Part shown: positions 8,263 to 17,238 of the stretch, one piece after another
Layout: each line of letters starts with the position of its first letter
Numbering within the stretch: the stretch's first letter is position 1
Assembly: GCF_900120175.1 (NCBI RefSeq)
Contig: NZ_FQLF01000002.1
Span: 124,001-188,000 of the forward strand
Direction: 5' to 3'
DNA length: 64,000 nucleotides
Source: Oceanicoccus sp. KOV_DT_Chl
Lineage (GTDB): Bacteria; Pseudomonadota; Gammaproteobacteria; Pseudomonadales; Dasaniaceae
Position numbers and translations under genes: made by a program
Notes under the pieces: generated by a model
Databases searched by the model: none
The model's input: the letters and a program-made list of their open reading frames with translations, nothing else
What the model was told of the DNA's origin: nothing

Positions 8263-9609
8263 TAATGGAGCGGATACTATATCAGTCAATTCTGCGCCAT
8301 CTAGCAGTTCGGTTATCGCAGTTGAAAAAGGCAGGACTGTCGGTTTATCGCCCACGTACCTGATCACTAATGTGTCGTTATTATCCCGATAAATACCCAT
8401 AAAATTAAAACCCAGCGCTATCACGGTTTCAAACCATAAAGGCTTGCCTTCAAAAACAATAGTGGGGGTTTTTAAAAACCGCATATCATTCACAAACAAC
8501 CCTGTTCCATCCAGACAATCAACCACACTGGCGCGAATAAAATGAGAGAAACGGCCATATTCATCATCCACAAATCCGCCATCATATTCTCTTTGTAAAT
8601 ACGCAATATCCGCCTCTATCTCAGCACGATTGAGTGGTTTGGTGTTCTCTCTAAAAAAAAGGGCAATGTCATCGATGTCTCGGGTTCTAAGCTCACCAAA
8701 ACTCATCGTTGCATGGCGCTCAATCACCGCATTCCCACGATAGTGTCGCGGTATGGCTAACCCCTGAACATGACGAAGATCAAAAACAGTGTAAAGGGTA
8801 CAAAACTCTTTATTGCTTTTGCCAGAAGTCAGCGCAAACGCTTTCCAGCCCAGAGCATGCATCACATCAGATGTCGTTAGCGTCGTCCCTACTCGAGTAC
8901 AGCAGTCCTGAGCCAGGTTTTTTAATGCAGTCTGAGCTATAGACACTTGCGAATACCCTTGCTGTTGTTTTTGAAAGTAGACCCGTTCAGCCAAATCAAA
9001 ATTTAGCGCAGGAAAAACACGAAACTTATGACTGGGTTTATAACCCGTGCCTTTCGCCAATGACGAAATAAACGCTCGCGGAAAATCAACGGCTGCGCGA
9101 GGCGTTTTCTCGCAATACAACGCAGACCACGTTTGTAAAAAATCACAATACGCTGAGCCATCGGCTTGACTGTGGATATTACGAACAGCCAATGTCCAAT
9201 AGCCATCATCAAACAGCGTTATTCTAAAAGCATTTAACGGTTCATTTCCCGCAAACACATCCTGCGGCATTAATTGGTTATCGATCAATGGGCTATCTTC
9301 AGTCACGGGTAATAAGTGCGGTGTATCGCACCAACGCTGAGGGCTTCGATACACTGAAAATCCGACACCGCGATCATCGAGTTTTAAAAAGAAACGATTT
9401 CCCTCCCTCAGCATAGAGGCACTGTATTCAGGGTATAACGTCAGTGATTGAGCCAGCATCGTTTTTAAGCGGAGGATATTGGGTGGTTCTTTAAAAACAT
9501 AAACACCCCGTACCGAGAAATGCCCGGTCAGAACATCCAGTGGCGATAACTCGATGAGCTCACCTTTACCCTGTCCGCTTTTTATAACTGATTTGTCGAC
9601 GACATCCAT
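8242..9609 (-). CDS. BAHD-like (HXXXDG) acyltransferase
   Basis: The 455-residue protein carries the BAHD catalytic motif NIHSQADG (His146, Asp150). Further on it has VFDLRHVQGLAIPRHYRGN, matching the D-x-R/Y-x-GN region of plant-type BAHD/transferase-family enzymes. Those enzymes acylate alcohols or amines from acyl-CoA. The canonical C-terminal DFGWG motif is not obvious. It is convergent with luxI, with an MFS exporter-like gene upstream on the same strand, so it may acylate a small molecule made or moved under quorum control (inference). A condensation-domain relative is the main alternative. Confidence 0.7.
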   Translation of the reverse strand: MDVVDKSVIKSGQGKGELIELSPLDVLTGHFSVRGVYVFKEPPNILRLKTMLAQSLTLYPEYSASMLREGNRFFLKLDDRGVGFSVYRSPQRWCDTPHLLPVTEDSPLIDNQLMPQDVFAGNEPLNAFRITLFDDGYWTLAVRNIHSQADGSAYCDFLQTWSALYCEKTPRAAVDFPRAFISSLAKGTGYKPSHKFRVFPALNFDLAERVYFQKQQQGYSQVSIAQTALKNLAQDCCTRVGTTLTTSDVMHALGWKAFALTSGKSNKEFCTLYTVFDLRHVQGLAIPRHYRGNAVIERHATMSFGELRTRDIDDIALFFRENTKPLNRAEIEADIAYLQREYDGGFVDDEYGRFSHFIRASVVDCLDGTGLFVNDMRFLKTPTIVFEGKPLWFETVIALGFNFMGIYRDNNDTLVIRYVGDKPTVLPFSTAITELLDGAELTDIVSAPLVTNPWR

Positions 9610-9766
9610 TTAGCTGCTCCGTTTTGCCTCCGCTAGAGCGCTTACGCCCCTAACTGAGACAAATAATAGTGTGTTAACCCCTTTACCTTCGTTGGTAAAA
9701 AGAACAGCATCTATTGAGCCTGATGGTGATTCACATGAGAACTGACAGAAATACTAGTTTTGTGTA

Positions 9767-11143
9767 CTAAGGTATCCTTCGAGAAACAGTATTAGTGAAC
9801 GCCGTTTCATGTTTCGACGACGCACTGTCATAAAGGGTCCGGAGAGCCGTTCGGTAATAGTGCAAGCTACCCCCTATAACAACGGCCGCCAATGGATATA
9901 CAACCCCCGCAACCCAAGACAGTGAATATCGTAGTGCTTGATCATAACCAAATACAAAATCTGTGACGAAGGCGATGACGGTGCCGCCTAACGCTAAGCC
10001 AAATAAATTCGTCATAAACAACATTAGCGCTGATGTCAGTGCGCGCATACGCGACGGTGTAATCAACTGCAAGGCCGCCATCGCTACACCGAAGTGCGTG
10101 TAATGTAAGAAGACCACACACCAGGCAATCATCAGGGCAGTATCGGCGCTCTCGACCTGAGGCATCACGGTAGCAGGAACAACCAGCACAGCCGCAACCA
10201 ACATCACCCAACGAACATTGGCATCGTCGTACCCCAGCCGCTGTAATAAACACGCAAAACCTGCCCCAGCCAATGAGCCCGCTGTTCCCGCTAGCAGGAA
10301 AATATTACCTAAGGCTCGGCTAGCCTCAGCACGTTCAAGACCATAGCTTCTCATCAAAAACTCAGGAAACCAGGTCATGGTGCCATACCCAATCACAGAC
10401 ATCATACTGACCCCAAAAAACAACGCGCCATAGGCTTGCCACTGCCGGTATAGGTGGGCAAACGTTTCTGTTACAGGGACCGCGCCTGACGGTACATTAT
10501 TCGCTTCAAAACGCGTCGGCTCTCTCATAAAAGCGAGCAGCCCAACGATAAAAAAACCTGGGACAGCCACAACCATAAACGTCATTTGCCATGGCATAAA
10601 CTCACGGATAATAGAGTCTTCGCTGACATTGATGTTACTAAACCAATCATACACAAACCCACCCAATTTATAGGACAAGCCAGTTCCTATGGTAATTCCC
10701 ATCGAGAAAATGGCCGTAGCCCATCGTAACTTCTGAGGGGTAAAGTAATCCCCAAATAAAGAATACGCGGGTGGCGACAAGGCCGCCTCTCCCACCCCAA
10801 CGCCAATCCGAATCAGGAATAGCATTAAAAAACTATCAGCCAAACCACACAGAAAAGTCATCACACTCCAGAAAAAAACACCGACCATAATGATGTATTT
10901 TCGACTGACACGATCCGCCAACCAACCAATGGGTAAGCCAAGAAAAATATAAAACAGGGTAAAAGCAGCGCCATGTAATAGGCTGAATTGAAAATCGGAA
11001 ATGGCAAAACTCTCACGAACAGGGCCAACCAATACCGCCATGATATTACGATCAATAAAAGACAAAATGTACGCCAACAGTAATACCATCAGCGCATAAT
11101 AGCCTTGGCGTGAATAATGTGATTTTTCATTTGTATGACGCAT
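9767..11143 (-). CDS. MFS transporter, spinster-like
   Basis: A twelve-helix major facilitator of 458 residues. The N-terminal half has LSFIDRNIMAVLVGP, the motif A loop GWLADRVSRKYIIM and RIGVGVGEAALSPPAYSL, all typical of the spinster-like MFS branch. The substrate is unknown. It lies 132 bases downstream of a TonB-dependent receptor gene on the same strand and upstream of the acyltransferase, suggesting a shared uptake or export role for one compound class. Confidence 0.88.
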   Translation of the reverse strand: MRHTNEKSHYSRQGYYALMVLLLAYILSFIDRNIMAVLVGPVRESFAISDFQFSLLHGAAFTLFYIFLGLPIGWLADRVSRKYIIMVGVFFWSVMTFLCGLADSFLMLFLIRIGVGVGEAALSPPAYSLFGDYFTPQKLRWATAIFSMGITIGTGLSYKLGGFVYDWFSNINVSEDSIIREFMPWQMTFMVVAVPGFFIVGLLAFMREPTRFEANNVPSGAVPVTETFAHLYRQWQAYGALFFGVSMMSVIGYGTMTWFPEFLMRSYGLERAEASRALGNIFLLAGTAGSLAGAGFACLLQRLGYDDANVRWVMLVAAVLVVPATVMPQVESADTALMIAWCVVFLHYTHFGVAMAALQLITPSRMRALTSALMLFMTNLFGLALGGTVIAFVTDFVFGYDQALRYSLSWVAGVVYPLAAVVIGGSLHYYRTALRTLYDSASSKHETAFTNTVSRRIP

Positions 11144-11275
11144 AGCCAGTACCTGCTGCCCATATAAAAGCAGCTAAAAATAATTTCAGGGATTGAGATT
11201 GGAATCGAAAAGAGTCGATGCTTCCCGCACAGTGTTGCTGAACAGACTGTGAGCCCCGCTCAAGGGCTCAACCGG

Positions 11276-13498
11276 CTAATCCATCTTATAGATAACATCG
11301 ACACCATAACTACGAAGTTCGCCATAGACATCAGCACCCGCCAGTGCGAACAGCTGATACTCAGCATTTTCCAGATTTTTTCCCCAAAGCGAGACGCTTA
11401 AGTCCCCGTTGCCGGTTGGAATTTGGTAGAGCGATAAGCGGGCACCCAGTAAACCAAAATCCTCACGCGGCCGATCCGCACTACCTGGCCCGCCGTTCGA
11501 GGTTTGCTCATCATGCCAACTGTAATTAATTTCTGCGGTTAACATGCCAATGGGTAAGGCTGCCAGGGTATAACGACTATAAGTGTTATATTTATGGCGG
11601 GGCGTGTGTGGCAGGCTTGTGCCTTCTAGCGACTGTTGAGTAAAAGGGTCGATGACCGCATCCTTCTGATCAGCATCGAGATAAGCATAATCTACCCCGA
11701 GTTCTAATCCATCAGTCGGCAATACAGTCAGTTCGAACTCTACGCCCTCAATCGTAGCGTCACTGGCGTTAATCGTACTAATGGTGAAATCCATAGGGTT
11801 AACAAAATCTAATTGAATATCATCATACTCTGACCGAAAAATCGCGGCATTCAATCGCAAACGTTGGTCCCACAATGTCGATTTAAAACCCAATTCATAA
11901 GCTAACAATTCTTCCTGATCAAAGGGATCCGACGTTCCGGCACGTAAATTAAACCCGCCGGAACGGTACGCCGTGGCTAACCGAATATAAGCATGCACAT
12001 TATCAGACCATTGATAATCGACCGTAAGAGATGGATCAAAGCTCGTATAGTCTTTGCTAAGCTCTCCGCCCGTGTCGATAGCAACACCCGAGATTGTTCG
12101 CTCCATTTCACGCTCATCGCGCGAATAGCGCCCACCCAAACTAACACTCAATTGATCACCTGCAATCGGTGGCACCCACGTCACATGGCCAAAAACAGCG
12201 CTGGATGCATTGACAACATCAGCCTCAAGCGGCGCAGCCAAATCAGTTAACTGCGGCGGCCGAAAGGCATTAAAGGGATCAAATGGGTTCTCAATCAAGG
12301 CAAAAGCATTCGTCAGGCCTGCCGTTTTCTGGTCTGCGGTCTCCTTGAAATAGTAGAGTCCAACAATATAGTCAACGCGCTTCTCTTCTAGCGAGCCGTT
12401 AAGTAAAAATTCTTGGGAAAACTGTGACTGATCTAAGGTACCGGCATTCACTACCGGCAAACCAAATGCCTCAACCGAGTCATTTAATCGCTCGCTCTCC
12501 ACATTTCGATAGGCAGTGATGGATTTGAATGTCATGGTGGGTGTTGCGTCCCACGTCATACGCAGTGCATGACCATTGTGTTCAAAATTATCTTTTATCG
12601 GCAGATCAACAGGCCGGAACGACTGTCCGAGTCGACGGGTATACAAGGGGGTTGCTAAGCCAGGAGTCGCTGATGGTCCTCCGCGTTGGGCATATAGGCT
12701 AGTTCCCTCCTGTTCTGAATGGTCATAGGCATATTGAAAAAGTAACGTATCCGCCAAATCACTTTTTAACGAAACACGATAACCTTCGCGGTCTTGCTCT
12801 CCAAAATCGTCACCACTCCCTGCGTTCGCCACCAACCCCTCTTTTTCCGATGTCAGGTAACTGACCCGAGCATCAACACCGAGCCATGTTGGTACATCGA
12901 TGCTGGTTAATGATCGCAAATAACCCCGGTTCCCCATATTCAATGTCTGCTTAAACCCCAATGTTCCTGACGGATCAGCAGTGACATATTTAATGGCCCC
13001 ACCAATGGTATTCCTGCCATACAAAGCACCTTGAGGTCCGCGTAAGACTTCAATGCGCTTAATATCCGCCATATCAGCGGCTAATCCATTCGCTCGTCCC
13101 AAGTACACATCATCCAGATAAATCCCTACGCCAGCATCCCGGCTAGCTTGTTCCGCATCAATGGTGCCAACCCCACGCATAAACGCCACTAATGTAGAGC
13201 TACTCGTCGGGAATGGCTCAATCGATAGCGAGGGAACCTTTTCAGCAAGGTCACTCAAATCAGCGAAACCAATTTTTTCAAGAAACCCCTCATCCAAGGT
13301 TGTAATGGCTAACGGAATATCTTGTGCCGATTCTTCACGCTTGCGCGCTGTCACGAGAATTTCTTCAAGAACATGTTTCCGGCTACCTTTTATTCCCGGA
13401 TCGTTTCTTTCCGTTTGTGCCCAAACACATTGTGATGCACACAGCATCGCTAGCAATAATCCAGTGCTTAGTAATCGCTTATTATTCCAGACCTGCAT
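11276..13498 (-). CDS. TonB-dependent outer-membrane receptor
   Basis: A 740-residue receptor with a signal peptide (LLLAMLCASQCVWAQ) and a TonB box-like ILVTARKREESAQDIPLA. The plug domain includes FMRGVGTI, GVGIYLDDVYLGR and RIEVLRGPQGALYGRNTIGG, and is followed by a 22-strand-type barrel. It belongs to the broad group common in marine and sphingomonad-like bacteria that import hydrophobic or carbohydrate ligands; the ligand is not readable. The C-terminus ends VDVIYKMD rather than in a terminal aromatic. A GAGGGGG site precedes the ATG, and a lux-box-like dyad lies 217 bases upstream. Confidence 0.95.
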   Translation of the reverse strand: MQVWNNKRLLSTGLLLAMLCASQCVWAQTERNDPGIKGSRKHVLEEILVTARKREESAQDIPLAITTLDEGFLEKIGFADLSDLAEKVPSLSIEPFPTSSSTLVAFMRGVGTIDAEQASRDAGVGIYLDDVYLGRANGLAADMADIKRIEVLRGPQGALYGRNTIGGAIKYVTADPSGTLGFKQTLNMGNRGYLRSLTSIDVPTWLGVDARVSYLTSEKEGLVANAGSGDDFGEQDREGYRVSLKSDLADTLLFQYAYDHSEQEGTSLYAQRGGPSATPGLATPLYTRRLGQSFRPVDLPIKDNFEHNGHALRMTWDATPTMTFKSITAYRNVESERLNDSVEAFGLPVVNAGTLDQSQFSQEFLLNGSLEEKRVDYIVGLYYFKETADQKTAGLTNAFALIENPFDPFNAFRPPQLTDLAAPLEADVVNASSAVFGHVTWVPPIAGDQLSVSLGGRYSRDEREMERTISGVAIDTGGELSKDYTSFDPSLTVDYQWSDNVHAYIRLATAYRSGGFNLRAGTSDPFDQEELLAYELGFKSTLWDQRLRLNAAIFRSEYDDIQLDFVNPMDFTISTINASDATIEGVEFELTVLPTDGLELGVDYAYLDADQKDAVIDPFTQQSLEGTSLPHTPRHKYNTYSRYTLAALPIGMLTAEINYSWHDEQTSNGGPGSADRPREDFGLLGARLSLYQIPTGNGDLSVSLWGKNLENAEYQLFALAGADVYGELRSYGVDVIYKMD

Positions 13499-13714
13499 TT
13501 AAAACCCCCTCATATTCATTTTTATAACGAGCTATTTTTTCAACCCAATGTCAGACAAGGCATCGACATACCTCATCTGGGGTATAACGGTAATTTACCG
13601 CTGGTCTAGGTAGCCGTCTGTGCCCAAATGGATACAGTCTGATTAAAATCATCAGCATGAAGGGGAGTGATGCGTGGTATTACGGCATCGACCATTCTTC
13701 TTAAAAAGAGGGAG

Positions 13715-13734
13715 ACCTGATATTTCTATCAGGT
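13715..13734. promoter_or_regulatory. Lux-box-like dyad
   Basis: ACCTGATATTTCTATCAGGT is a 20-bp element with 8-bp perfect arms and the ACCTG...CAGGT ends of classical lux/las boxes. It lies between the TonB receptor gene and the divergent DUF2857 gene, 117 bases before the latter. Binding by the local LuxR is inferred. Confidence 0.55.
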
Positions 13735-13850
13735 AGTAAGGTTATTTAAAGAGCTATTTTACAATTAACGGTAAATTTTTCGGGTAGCCATCTCTATTTC
13801 AAGACTTGATGGAAAGTACGGGTTAAACCACTAAGAATAAAGGATGATCT

Positions 13851-14387
13851 ATGAGAAACGTATCAGAAGAAATGTCACGTGCTGCAGCCACCACGTTTGT
13901 GCATGCTTTAGGCTCACCTCAGTTAATACAAGACGATAATAGGCAGATACCGGACGAACTCATTTTAGCGCTCTCGAAATTAAACCTGACAGAACAGTAC
14001 TCGCTAATTAACCGTGCAAAGTACTTTCTCGCCGTTGATCTCAATACCCAGGCCCTACAACGCCAACTATACGAGCTAGAAATACACAGAGAGAACCATG
14101 AAAACGAAGATGCCTTCCTCTTACTAGGCGCGCCTTTAGTATTAATGCGTAGATTGTTTGGCATGCATGCCTCCGAATTTTCACGAAGAAGGCACGCACT
14201 GAACCTAAAAGGCGAACGCACTGGTCGTCCCAATCATTGTGATGAAAAAACTACACATTTAATTTGGGAGCAATGGGAAAAACATCAACACCTAGACGAG
14301 CGCGAGCGATTTATGCTCATTGCAGAGCATCTAAATCTAAGCCTTCAGACATTATGGAGTGCGCTTCGATCACATATCCAAAAATAG
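13851..14387 (+). CDS. DUF2857 family protein (ICE-associated), copy 1
   Basis: The 178-residue protein matches the DUF2857 pattern. An alpha-helical N-terminal half is followed by LVLMRRLFGMHASEFSRRR, GRPNHCDEKTTHLIWEQW and a C-terminal helix ending TLWSALRSHI. DUF2857 genes usually sit in the regulatory/partition end of SPI-7/PFGI-1-type conjugative elements; the HTH-like core suggests DNA binding, but its biochemistry is not known to me. A paralogue with an almost identical core lies near 18.4 kb on the same strand. The upstream lux-box-like dyad raises the possibility of quorum control. Confidence 0.75.
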   Translation: MRNVSEEMSRAAATTFVHALGSPQLIQDDNRQIPDELILALSKLNLTEQYSLINRAKYFLAVDLNTQALQRQLYELEIHRENHENEDAFLLLGAPLVLMRRLFGMHASEFSRRRHALNLKGERTGRPNHCDEKTTHLIWEQWEKHQHLDERERFMLIAEHLNLSLQTLWSALRSHIQK

Positions 14388-14837
14388 AAGCAAGTATTTA
14401 ACGATAGGTTTTATAAAGACGAAAAAAAGTTTTCAACCATTGATCAAATTTTATCGAACAGCAGTAACAGAGACGCAAACGCAGTTAAAAATAAAATTCT
14501 GTTTAGAATGAAAGATTTGAGCACGGCATACTTTAGCTTTTATGTGCGGATCTTGTACCATTTCTACAATTAAAGCGCTGATGTCAGGCATGCATCTCAA
14601 CAACAAACATTGAGCAATTTAACAATTTCACTTTTTTGGCAGTTCTTACTTAAACAACAGACATAAAAAACCCGAAATAATCGAGGCTTTAGGGTAGTTG
14701 CGGGTTGTGTGCCAAAAAATTACCTATTGGCTATCATGCTTGAGATAAAAGCAGACATAAATCCGTGTCCGTTTTATCGGGTCAAGCTCCTCCTGCGGTC
14801 CGTATATTAATTTTTTAAAGCGCACTTGGCACCATAG
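14388..14837. other. Non-coding stretch, no gene seen
   Basis: AT-rich sequence between the DUF2857 gene and a convergent small gene. Apart from a weak AACCCG...CGGGTT pair near 14.67-14.71 kb, I see no structure, repeat or credible open frame. Confidence 0.5.
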
Positions 14838-15053
14838 CTATTTCTCCTTTAATGGGTCTAGTTCTGGGTATTGAGATAAGACTAATGGATATAGATTCAT
14901 ATCAATGCCATTGGCAACCCTAGCAATATCTCGCTTCAACTTTTCTAATTCGTCAGCCTCACACAACTCTGCTAGCTGAGGCAATAATGAAAACAACCTC
15001 TTGTTATTTTCTTCCAAGACTTCGACTATGAGTTTTGCTGCTTCGATATCCAT
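14838..15053 (-). CDS. Small hypothetical protein
   Basis: A 71-residue acidic, helical product (MDIEAAKLIVEVLEENNKRL at its start) with regular Leu spacing. It is not recognised. An AAAAGG site lies about 12 bases before the ATG and the composition is protein-like, so the gene is probably real. It is on the same strand as the membrane protein that precedes it, about 100 bases away. Confidence 0.5.
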   Translation of the reverse strand: MDIEAAKLIVEVLEENNKRLFSLLPQLAELCEADELEKLKRDIARVANGIDMNLYPLVLSQYPELDPLKEK

Positions 15054-15160
15054 ATTTCGATACTGCCTTTTAACGCCCGCCTCAACGGCAGGAGAAATTG
15101 GCGCTAAAATTGCGCAAGAAATTTGAGTGATAGTTTAAACTGTCTGATTTCAGGCCCTTG

Positions 15161-15619
15161 TTAAGCATTTGCTCCATCTGGATCTGATTCAACGTCTTCA
15201 GACGATAGGTCGTAGAATCTCATGCCTTTTCGCTCCATAGCTTGTCTTTCTTTTAAAAGAGGATCATTTTCGGAAAGCAGCCCCCAATACTCTTTACCTT
15301 TTATTACCTTGAAACATATACAGCCTGACTTTACTAATAATTGTTTCAACTCGTCATCTTCGAAACCTCGAATATGGTGTCTAATAAGACTAAACGATCT
15401 TAACGCAAAACCTTTGCTCATTAATGTCTGTATTGCATTCTCCAAAGAGTGCTCCAATGCAAATTCGCTTCGTAATTTTCTTTCCGCTTGTTCCAGTTCA
15501 GTTTTAAACCGATTCTCAGCTGCATCTGAATTTCTTCGAGAAACAATAAGCGCTATAAGAGCGGAAATCAGTGCAGAAATAAAAACACCCATGAATTTTA
15601 TCCAGTCTCCATCTTCCAT
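15161..15619 (-). CDS. Membrane-anchored coiled-coil protein
   Basis: The ATG at residue 15 of the longer open frame is preferred because AAGGAAG lies just upstream. The product then has an N-terminal transmembrane helix (FMGVFISALISALIALIVSR), a charged heptad-like region to about residue 65, and a C-terminal domain with two Cys and CFKVIKGKEYWGLLSENDPL. This layout recalls small membrane-anchored phage or defence accessory proteins, but no family is recognised. Confidence 0.6.
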   Translation of the reverse strand: MEDGDWIKFMGVFISALISALIALIVSRRNSDAAENRFKTELEQAERKLRSEFALEHSLENAIQTLMSKGFALRSFSLIRHHIRGFEDDELKQLLVKSGCICFKVIKGKEYWGLLSENDPLLKERQAMERKGMRFYDLSSEDVESDPDGANA

Positions 15620-15910
15620 CCAAGCTTCCTTTTTATGCTTAACGAGACTGTAGAAAAACAAGTCTATAACACCCCATCACTACAGCCCTTTTATTATTTA
15701 TTATCACTGATCATAAACCATCCACTTTATTTTACATAATCCTTTCTTATAAGATTTCGGGCTCACCACTTGTGGATATTTTCAGCTAGCTAGGTCCGCT
15801 TTCAGGTGCTAAAAATGAGTAATTGATTAAGCCTGCTTTGGGTCACTATTACGCCTATCACGATAAAAAGGATCAAAAGTCGCTGCCGTACCATGGGCGG
15901 TCATTAGCAA

Positions 15911-15936
15911 AATAAAAAAAGGCTACCGAAGTAGCC
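15911..15936 (-). terminator. Intrinsic terminator after rsgA
   Basis: On the minus strand GGCTACTTCGGTAGCC forms a six-pair stem with a UUCG-type loop, followed by a T-rich run. It lies 16 bases past the rsgA stop. Confidence 0.85.
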
Positions 15937-15951
15937 AACTATAAGATCTGG

Positions 15952-17010
15952 CTAACCGCGTTTTATTCGCTTAGCTTGTTGTTGAGTTCTAGCGTAATAG
16001 CGGCTTAACTCTTTGTCGTTGGCACGGCGTTCCGCCAAGCTTGCACTGTTGATTTCCTGCTCTCGGAGTAGCTTGCGGTAGCTGTATAGTCTGCGCTCCT
16101 CCAGCTCGCCTGATTCTATAGCGTCTTTAACCGCACACTCAGGCTCGCTATCGTGTTGGCAATTGCCATATCGGCATTGCCTGGCGACGGCTTCGATGTC
16201 AGCAAAGGTTACAGCCACGCCCTGCTCACAATCTGTCAATTGCAGCTCACGCATACCGGGCGTATCTAAAATCATGGCATCATTAGGCATTACCAGTAAT
16301 GAGCGACGGGTGGTGGTATGCCTACCCTTGCTATCATCTTCACGAATTCCAGATGTGCTCTGCAATGGTGTTCCCAGTAGTGTATTGGTGAGCGTTGATT
16401 TGCCCGCACCAGATGAGCCTAACATAACCACCGTTTTGCCCGGTGTGCACCAATTTAATAAAACACCACTGCTTTCGTGGTCTAACCCATTGAGCGCTTC
16501 GACACAAAGAAGCGAATCCAATTGCTGCACCTGATTGCGTAAATCATCAGCGCCAGGGCAAAGATCGGCTTTGGTGAGTACGATAACCGGCTCTACCTGC
16601 GCCTCGTGGGTAAGGCTTAAGTAGCGCTCAATGCGATTTAAATTAAAGTCGTCATTCAGCGAGCAAACTATAAAAGCGGTATCAACATTAGCGGCAATTA
16701 GTTGCACTGAGACTTTGCTACCAGAAGCCTTGCGTCGAAAACAACTCTTGCGTTCTAACACCCGAGTAATACGTTTCTCTCCATCCAGTAATATCCAGTC
16801 ACCAACGGTTAAAGACGGGCACAAGTGGGTGAGTTGAATGGACTGCCTGCCTGCTTCTGACGCGACTTCAATTTCAGATTTGTGGTGTTCTAATACCCTC
16901 GCCGGGATAGCATTATCCCACTCATCGAGGTGCAGTTGTTGTTGAAAAAAAGGCTGCCAACCAAGGCTGGCTAAAGATAATAAATTATTCACGGTAAACC
17001 CCTGGCGCAT
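15952..17010 (-). CDS. rsgA: Small ribosomal subunit biogenesis GTPase RsgA
   Basis: A 352-residue circularly permuted GTPase that helps mature the 30S subunit. An N-terminal OB fold is followed by VLTKADLC (G4), LGSSGAGKSTLTN (G1), TTTRRS (G2) and LDTPGMREL (G3). The C-terminal zinc site is CRYGNCQHDSEPEC. Everything needed appears intact. Its place between two ICE-type DUF2857 genes is unusual for a housekeeping gene and could mean a paralogue. A short leader ORF and a GC-rich hairpin precede it. Confidence 0.93.
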   Translation of the reverse strand: MRQGFTVNNLLSLASLGWQPFFQQQLHLDEWDNAIPARVLEHHKSEIEVASEAGRQSIQLTHLCPSLTVGDWILLDGEKRITRVLERKSCFRRKASGSKVSVQLIAANVDTAFIVCSLNDDFNLNRIERYLSLTHEAQVEPVIVLTKADLCPGADDLRNQVQQLDSLLCVEALNGLDHESSGVLLNWCTPGKTVVMLGSSGAGKSTLTNTLLGTPLQSTSGIREDDSKGRHTTTRRSLLVMPNDAMILDTPGMRELQLTDCEQGVAVTFADIEAVARQCRYGNCQHDSEPECAVKDAIESGELEERRLYSYRKLLREQEINSASLAERRANDKELSRYYARTQQQAKRIKRG

Positions 17011-17039
17011 TGCACCAATAGAAAAAATTCAGGGCTGAG

Positions 17040-17060
17040 AGCCCGGCTAATAACCGGGCT
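17040..17060. promoter_or_regulatory. GC-rich hairpin upstream of rsgA
   Basis: AGCCCGG and CCGGGCT flank a seven-base loop, 30 bases before the rsgA start. No T-tract follows. It could regulate translation or transcription of rsgA, or belong to the end of a lost upstream gene. Confidence 0.4.
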
Positions 17061-17095
17061 AAAACTGGTAGGCTAAGTCGAGGTTGACTTTAAAC

Positions 17096-17131
17096 CTATG
17101 CGATTGCCCAGTTAGGCATGAATACAATCAT
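17096..17131 (-). CDS. Possible 11-residue leader peptide before rsgA
   Basis: MIVFMPNWAIA is preceded by a strong TAGGAG ribosome site with eight-base spacing and is followed by the hairpin in front of rsgA. The leader-ORF, hairpin, gene order is what attenuation would need, but such a short frame can arise by chance. Confidence 0.3.
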   Translation of the reverse strand: MIVFMPNWAIA

Positions 17132-17238
17132 CTTTCGATCTCCTAACCGTTTGTGAAGTTTTAACTATAGCATACTGCATTAGTGCTATAGGAATATTAA
17201 CACAGGGCTCCTATTCGCTACGAAGTAACAAACACCGT

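Noticed and set aside
13161-13527. Plus-strand ORFs inside the TonB receptor gene
   Set aside because: Antisense shadows of an intact, well-conserved coding region.
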